Source: JABHHG01 sp964419445
Lineage (GTDB): Bacteria > Fidelibacterota > Marinisomatia > SCGC-AAA003-L08 > D37C17
Direction: 5' to 3'
DNA: 61,110 nucleotides
Assembly: GCA_964419445.1 (NCBI GenBank)
Contig: CAYQPE010000002.1
Span: 1-61,110 of the forward strand
Shown: piece after piece, positions 59,425-61,110 of the stretch
How the letters are laid out: every line of letters starts with the position of its first letter
Position numbering within the stretch: position 1 is the first letter of the stretch
The notes under the pieces: generated by a model
Database searches by the model: none
The model's input: only the letters and a program-made list of their open reading frames with translations
Told to the model about the DNA's origin: nothing
Program-made: the position numbers and the translations under genes

Positions 59425-61095
59425 CTACAAAAGTGCCTTTATTACATGGTTTCTTACTTCCATCAATTGCTCATTTACAGTTAAGAGTATATTCTCAACT
59501 TTTGATTTCATCTCATTACAAAATGCTTCATCTTCAATGTCAGAAAGATTAATTAATACATTCATAGCGCCACCTTGAGCACCTGCATGAGCCATTTCAG
59601 CAGCTACACCAGCATCAGAAATTGAATTCGGATTTCCTTTTACCGCAACTAATTTTGCCAACGGCATAACTGCAGCACAGGTTTCTAATATAGAAAGAGG
59701 AGAATATGTTGCAATTTTAGTAGCTTCTTGAATTGCAATTTGTCTGAGTTGTTTTTCTTCATCAGTCTTTTTGGGTAATCTCATTGCATCTATGACGCCA
59801 TTAAATGAATTGGTATCCTCATCTACCATTTTCAATAATTTACTTTTTAAAGATTGTGATTGGATTGCAATATCATTCATTTCATTGTGTAAATCTTCAT
59901 AACCCTTTTTGCCAATGGTTAAATTTCCAACCATAGCAGATAATCCTGCAGCTAAAGAGCCGGCCAAAGCACTTACACTTCCCCCACCAGGTGCGGGGCT
60001 ATTAGTAGAAAGTTCATCAACAAATTCAGTTAATGTAGAGGATGCAAGTTCACCTTCGGTTGAATTAATCCTATACTCAATAATTTTTTCATTTGGATCA
60101 AAATTAGCAATATCATTCAAGCCAAGGGATTTAATTGCAATTTGAATAATATCATTTTCAGGGATTCCCTGAGATTGTTTTTGCTTTTTTAAATAATATA
60201 TTCCAGCATCATAAACAGCCTTTAATGGAATAAGGCCGACAATTTCACTACCAGTTACACGTAAACCTCTTTTTGTAGCCTGTTTACATACTTCATCAAA
60301 TGCAATATGAGGAGGTGTAATATTATAATCTACTAAATTCATTGAAACTTGGGCTTGTTTATACTCATCAATATACCATCCCACCGCTTTGGTTGCTTTT
60401 AATGAGCCTGGAACTTTCACCATTACCCCTTCATCATCACGGATAATTGCTCCTTTTTCATCACGTTTAGCTCGTCCTGCTTCTCTTATATCCAATGCTA
60501 TATCTGTAGCTAATTTTCGCTCTTGAGTATTTAGGTTAATATTGTAGGCAATTAGAAATTCCCTTGCACCTATAGCGGTAACTCCAGCTTTTTTGTTTAA
60601 TGATGTTGGCCCATAATCAGGTGCCCATTGTGGATTTTTTAGCTTTTCTGCCATACCTTCATATTCACCACTTCTAACTTCTGCAAGATTTGTTCTACTT
60701 GGCGTGGATGCCGAATTTTCATATAGATAGACTGATATTCCCAATTCATCCCCTACCCTTTGGGCTAATTTCTTAGATATTTCTACACATTCATCCATTG
60801 TTGTGTTGCTAACCGGGATAAATGGACAAACATCAGTTGCTCCCATTCGTGCATGTGCTCCAGAGTGTTTTTCCATATCTAATATTTCTGATGCCTTTTT
60901 AATGGCCAAGAAAGCAGCTTCAACTACATTATCAGGTTCACCGACGAAAGTTACTACTGTTCTATTTGTATCGGCACCGGGATCTACATCTAACAAACTT
61001 ATTCCATTTACAGATTCGATTGTATTTGTAATTTCTTTAATTTTTGCTAAATCACGACCTTCACTGAAATTTGGTACACATTCTATAATTTTCAT
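59425..61095 (-). CDS. ftcD: Bifunctional glutamate formimidoyltransferase / formiminotetrahydrofolate cyclodeaminase
   Basis: The enzyme moves the formimino group from N-formimino-glutamate (a histidine breakdown product) to THF and then deaminates it to methenyl-THF. The 556 residues carry an N-terminal transferase domain (IIECVPNFSEGRDLAKI, LDVDPGADTNRTVVTFVG, HSGAHARMGATDVCPF with the catalytic histidine near residue 78-82) and its second half, then a fused cyclodeaminase domain from about residue 355 (TNSPAPGGGSVSALAGSLAA). This is the animal-like fused architecture, complete here. An AAAGG element precedes the ATG. With tryptophan dioxygenase it points to amino-acid catabolism. Confidence 0.95.
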   Translation of the reverse strand: MKIIECVPNFSEGRDLAKIKEITNTIESVNGISLLDVDPGADTNRTVVTFVGEPDNVVEAAFLAIKKASEILDMEKHSGAHARMGATDVCPFIPVSNTTMDECVEISKKLAQRVGDELGISVYLYENSASTPSRTNLAEVRSGEYEGMAEKLKNPQWAPDYGPTSLNKKAGVTAIGAREFLIAYNINLNTQERKLATDIALDIREAGRAKRDEKGAIIRDDEGVMVKVPGSLKATKAVGWYIDEYKQAQVSMNLVDYNITPPHIAFDEVCKQATKRGLRVTGSEIVGLIPLKAVYDAGIYYLKKQKQSQGIPENDIIQIAIKSLGLNDIANFDPNEKIIEYRINSTEGELASSTLTEFVDELSTNSPAPGGGSVSALAGSLAAGLSAMVGNLTIGKKGYEDLHNEMNDIAIQSQSLKSKLLKMVDEDTNSFNGVIDAMRLPKKTDEEKQLRQIAIQEATKIATYSPLSILETCAAVMPLAKLVAVKGNPNSISDAGVAAEMAHAGAQGGAMNVLINLSDIEDEAFCNEMKSKVENILLTVNEQLMEVRNHVIKALL

Positions 61096-61110
61096 TTACA
61101 TGCCTTTAAT

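Overview
The window is a gene-dense, AT-rich bacterial chromosome segment with no phage, insertion sequence, CRISPR array or rRNA. Three tRNA genes are present. Two 100-N assembly gaps each fall inside a gene. The best fit is a marine member of the FCB superphylum, probably Candidatus Marinimicrobia (SAR406/Neomarinimicrobiota). That placement is inferred from low GC, a type IX secretion (T9SS) C-terminal tail on one secreted protease, dockerin-like Asp/Asn-rich tails on two secreted enzymes, and FCB-associated families such as DUF4286 and DUF4837. It is not proven by any marker analysed here.

Layout. Positions 1-515 (minus) hold the start of a tryptophan 2,3-dioxygenase gene behind a DUF4286 gene. 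From 610 to 21590 runs one very long plus-strand gene train whose members mostly overlap by 1-16 bp or nearly touch: purL, a GCS2 ligase, an M20 amidohydrolase, lepA, a CPBP protease, lgt, rnr, a methyltransferase, a DUF4837 lipoprotein, purE, an RmlD-like reductase, two glycosyltransferases, accA, an acyl-CoA carboxylase beta subunit, AtuA, an AtuA-related small protein and an enoyl-CoA hydratase. The last five look like a carboxylation and hydration module for branched or unsaturated acyl-CoA. A cyclophilin and tRNA-Leu(CAA) follow on the minus strand.

22389-27825 (plus) carries an acyl-CoA synthetase, purM, gpsA and a T9SS-tailed metalloprotease. 27888-37896 is the translation/RNA block: tRNA-Arg(CCT), a membrane-anchored TPR-like protein, a strong hairpin, then nusA-infB-rbfA-truB-ribF-rpsO-pnp and alanine dehydrogenase. 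37902-45445 holds a polysaccharide deacetylase, a MerR regulator preceded by a duplicated dyad, tRNA-Pro(GGG), a glycosyltransferase, a small-multidrug-export family protein, two secreted enzymes with dockerin-like tails, and leuS.

45495-53971 is a ten-gene minus-strand train: yajC, def, fmt, rsmB, a PASTA-only membrane protein, rpe, a SEC59/DGK1-type kinase, a BatA/VWA-like membrane protein, hflX and cutA. A long imperfect hairpin separates the last two. 54062-56166 (plus) holds an RlmL-like rRNA methyltransferase and a tRNA-dihydrouridine synthase. 56142-61095 (minus) holds ftcD, mutL, a DUF502 gene and a PAS-GGDEF cyclase gene.

Most content is housekeeping. The observations most worth following are: the PASTA-only protein in the position that the PASTA kinase PrkC holds in the Firmicutes def-fmt-rsmB-rpe cluster; the glycosyltransferase fused to a phosphoglycosyltransferase-like domain that has lost its acidic catalytic motif; the AccA/PccB-type/AtuA cassette without a local biotin carboxylase; the 166-bp hairpin element after hflX; the duplicated dyad before merR; and the dockerin-tailed secreted enzymes. 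Start codons are unusually often GTG or TTG, including for essential genes.
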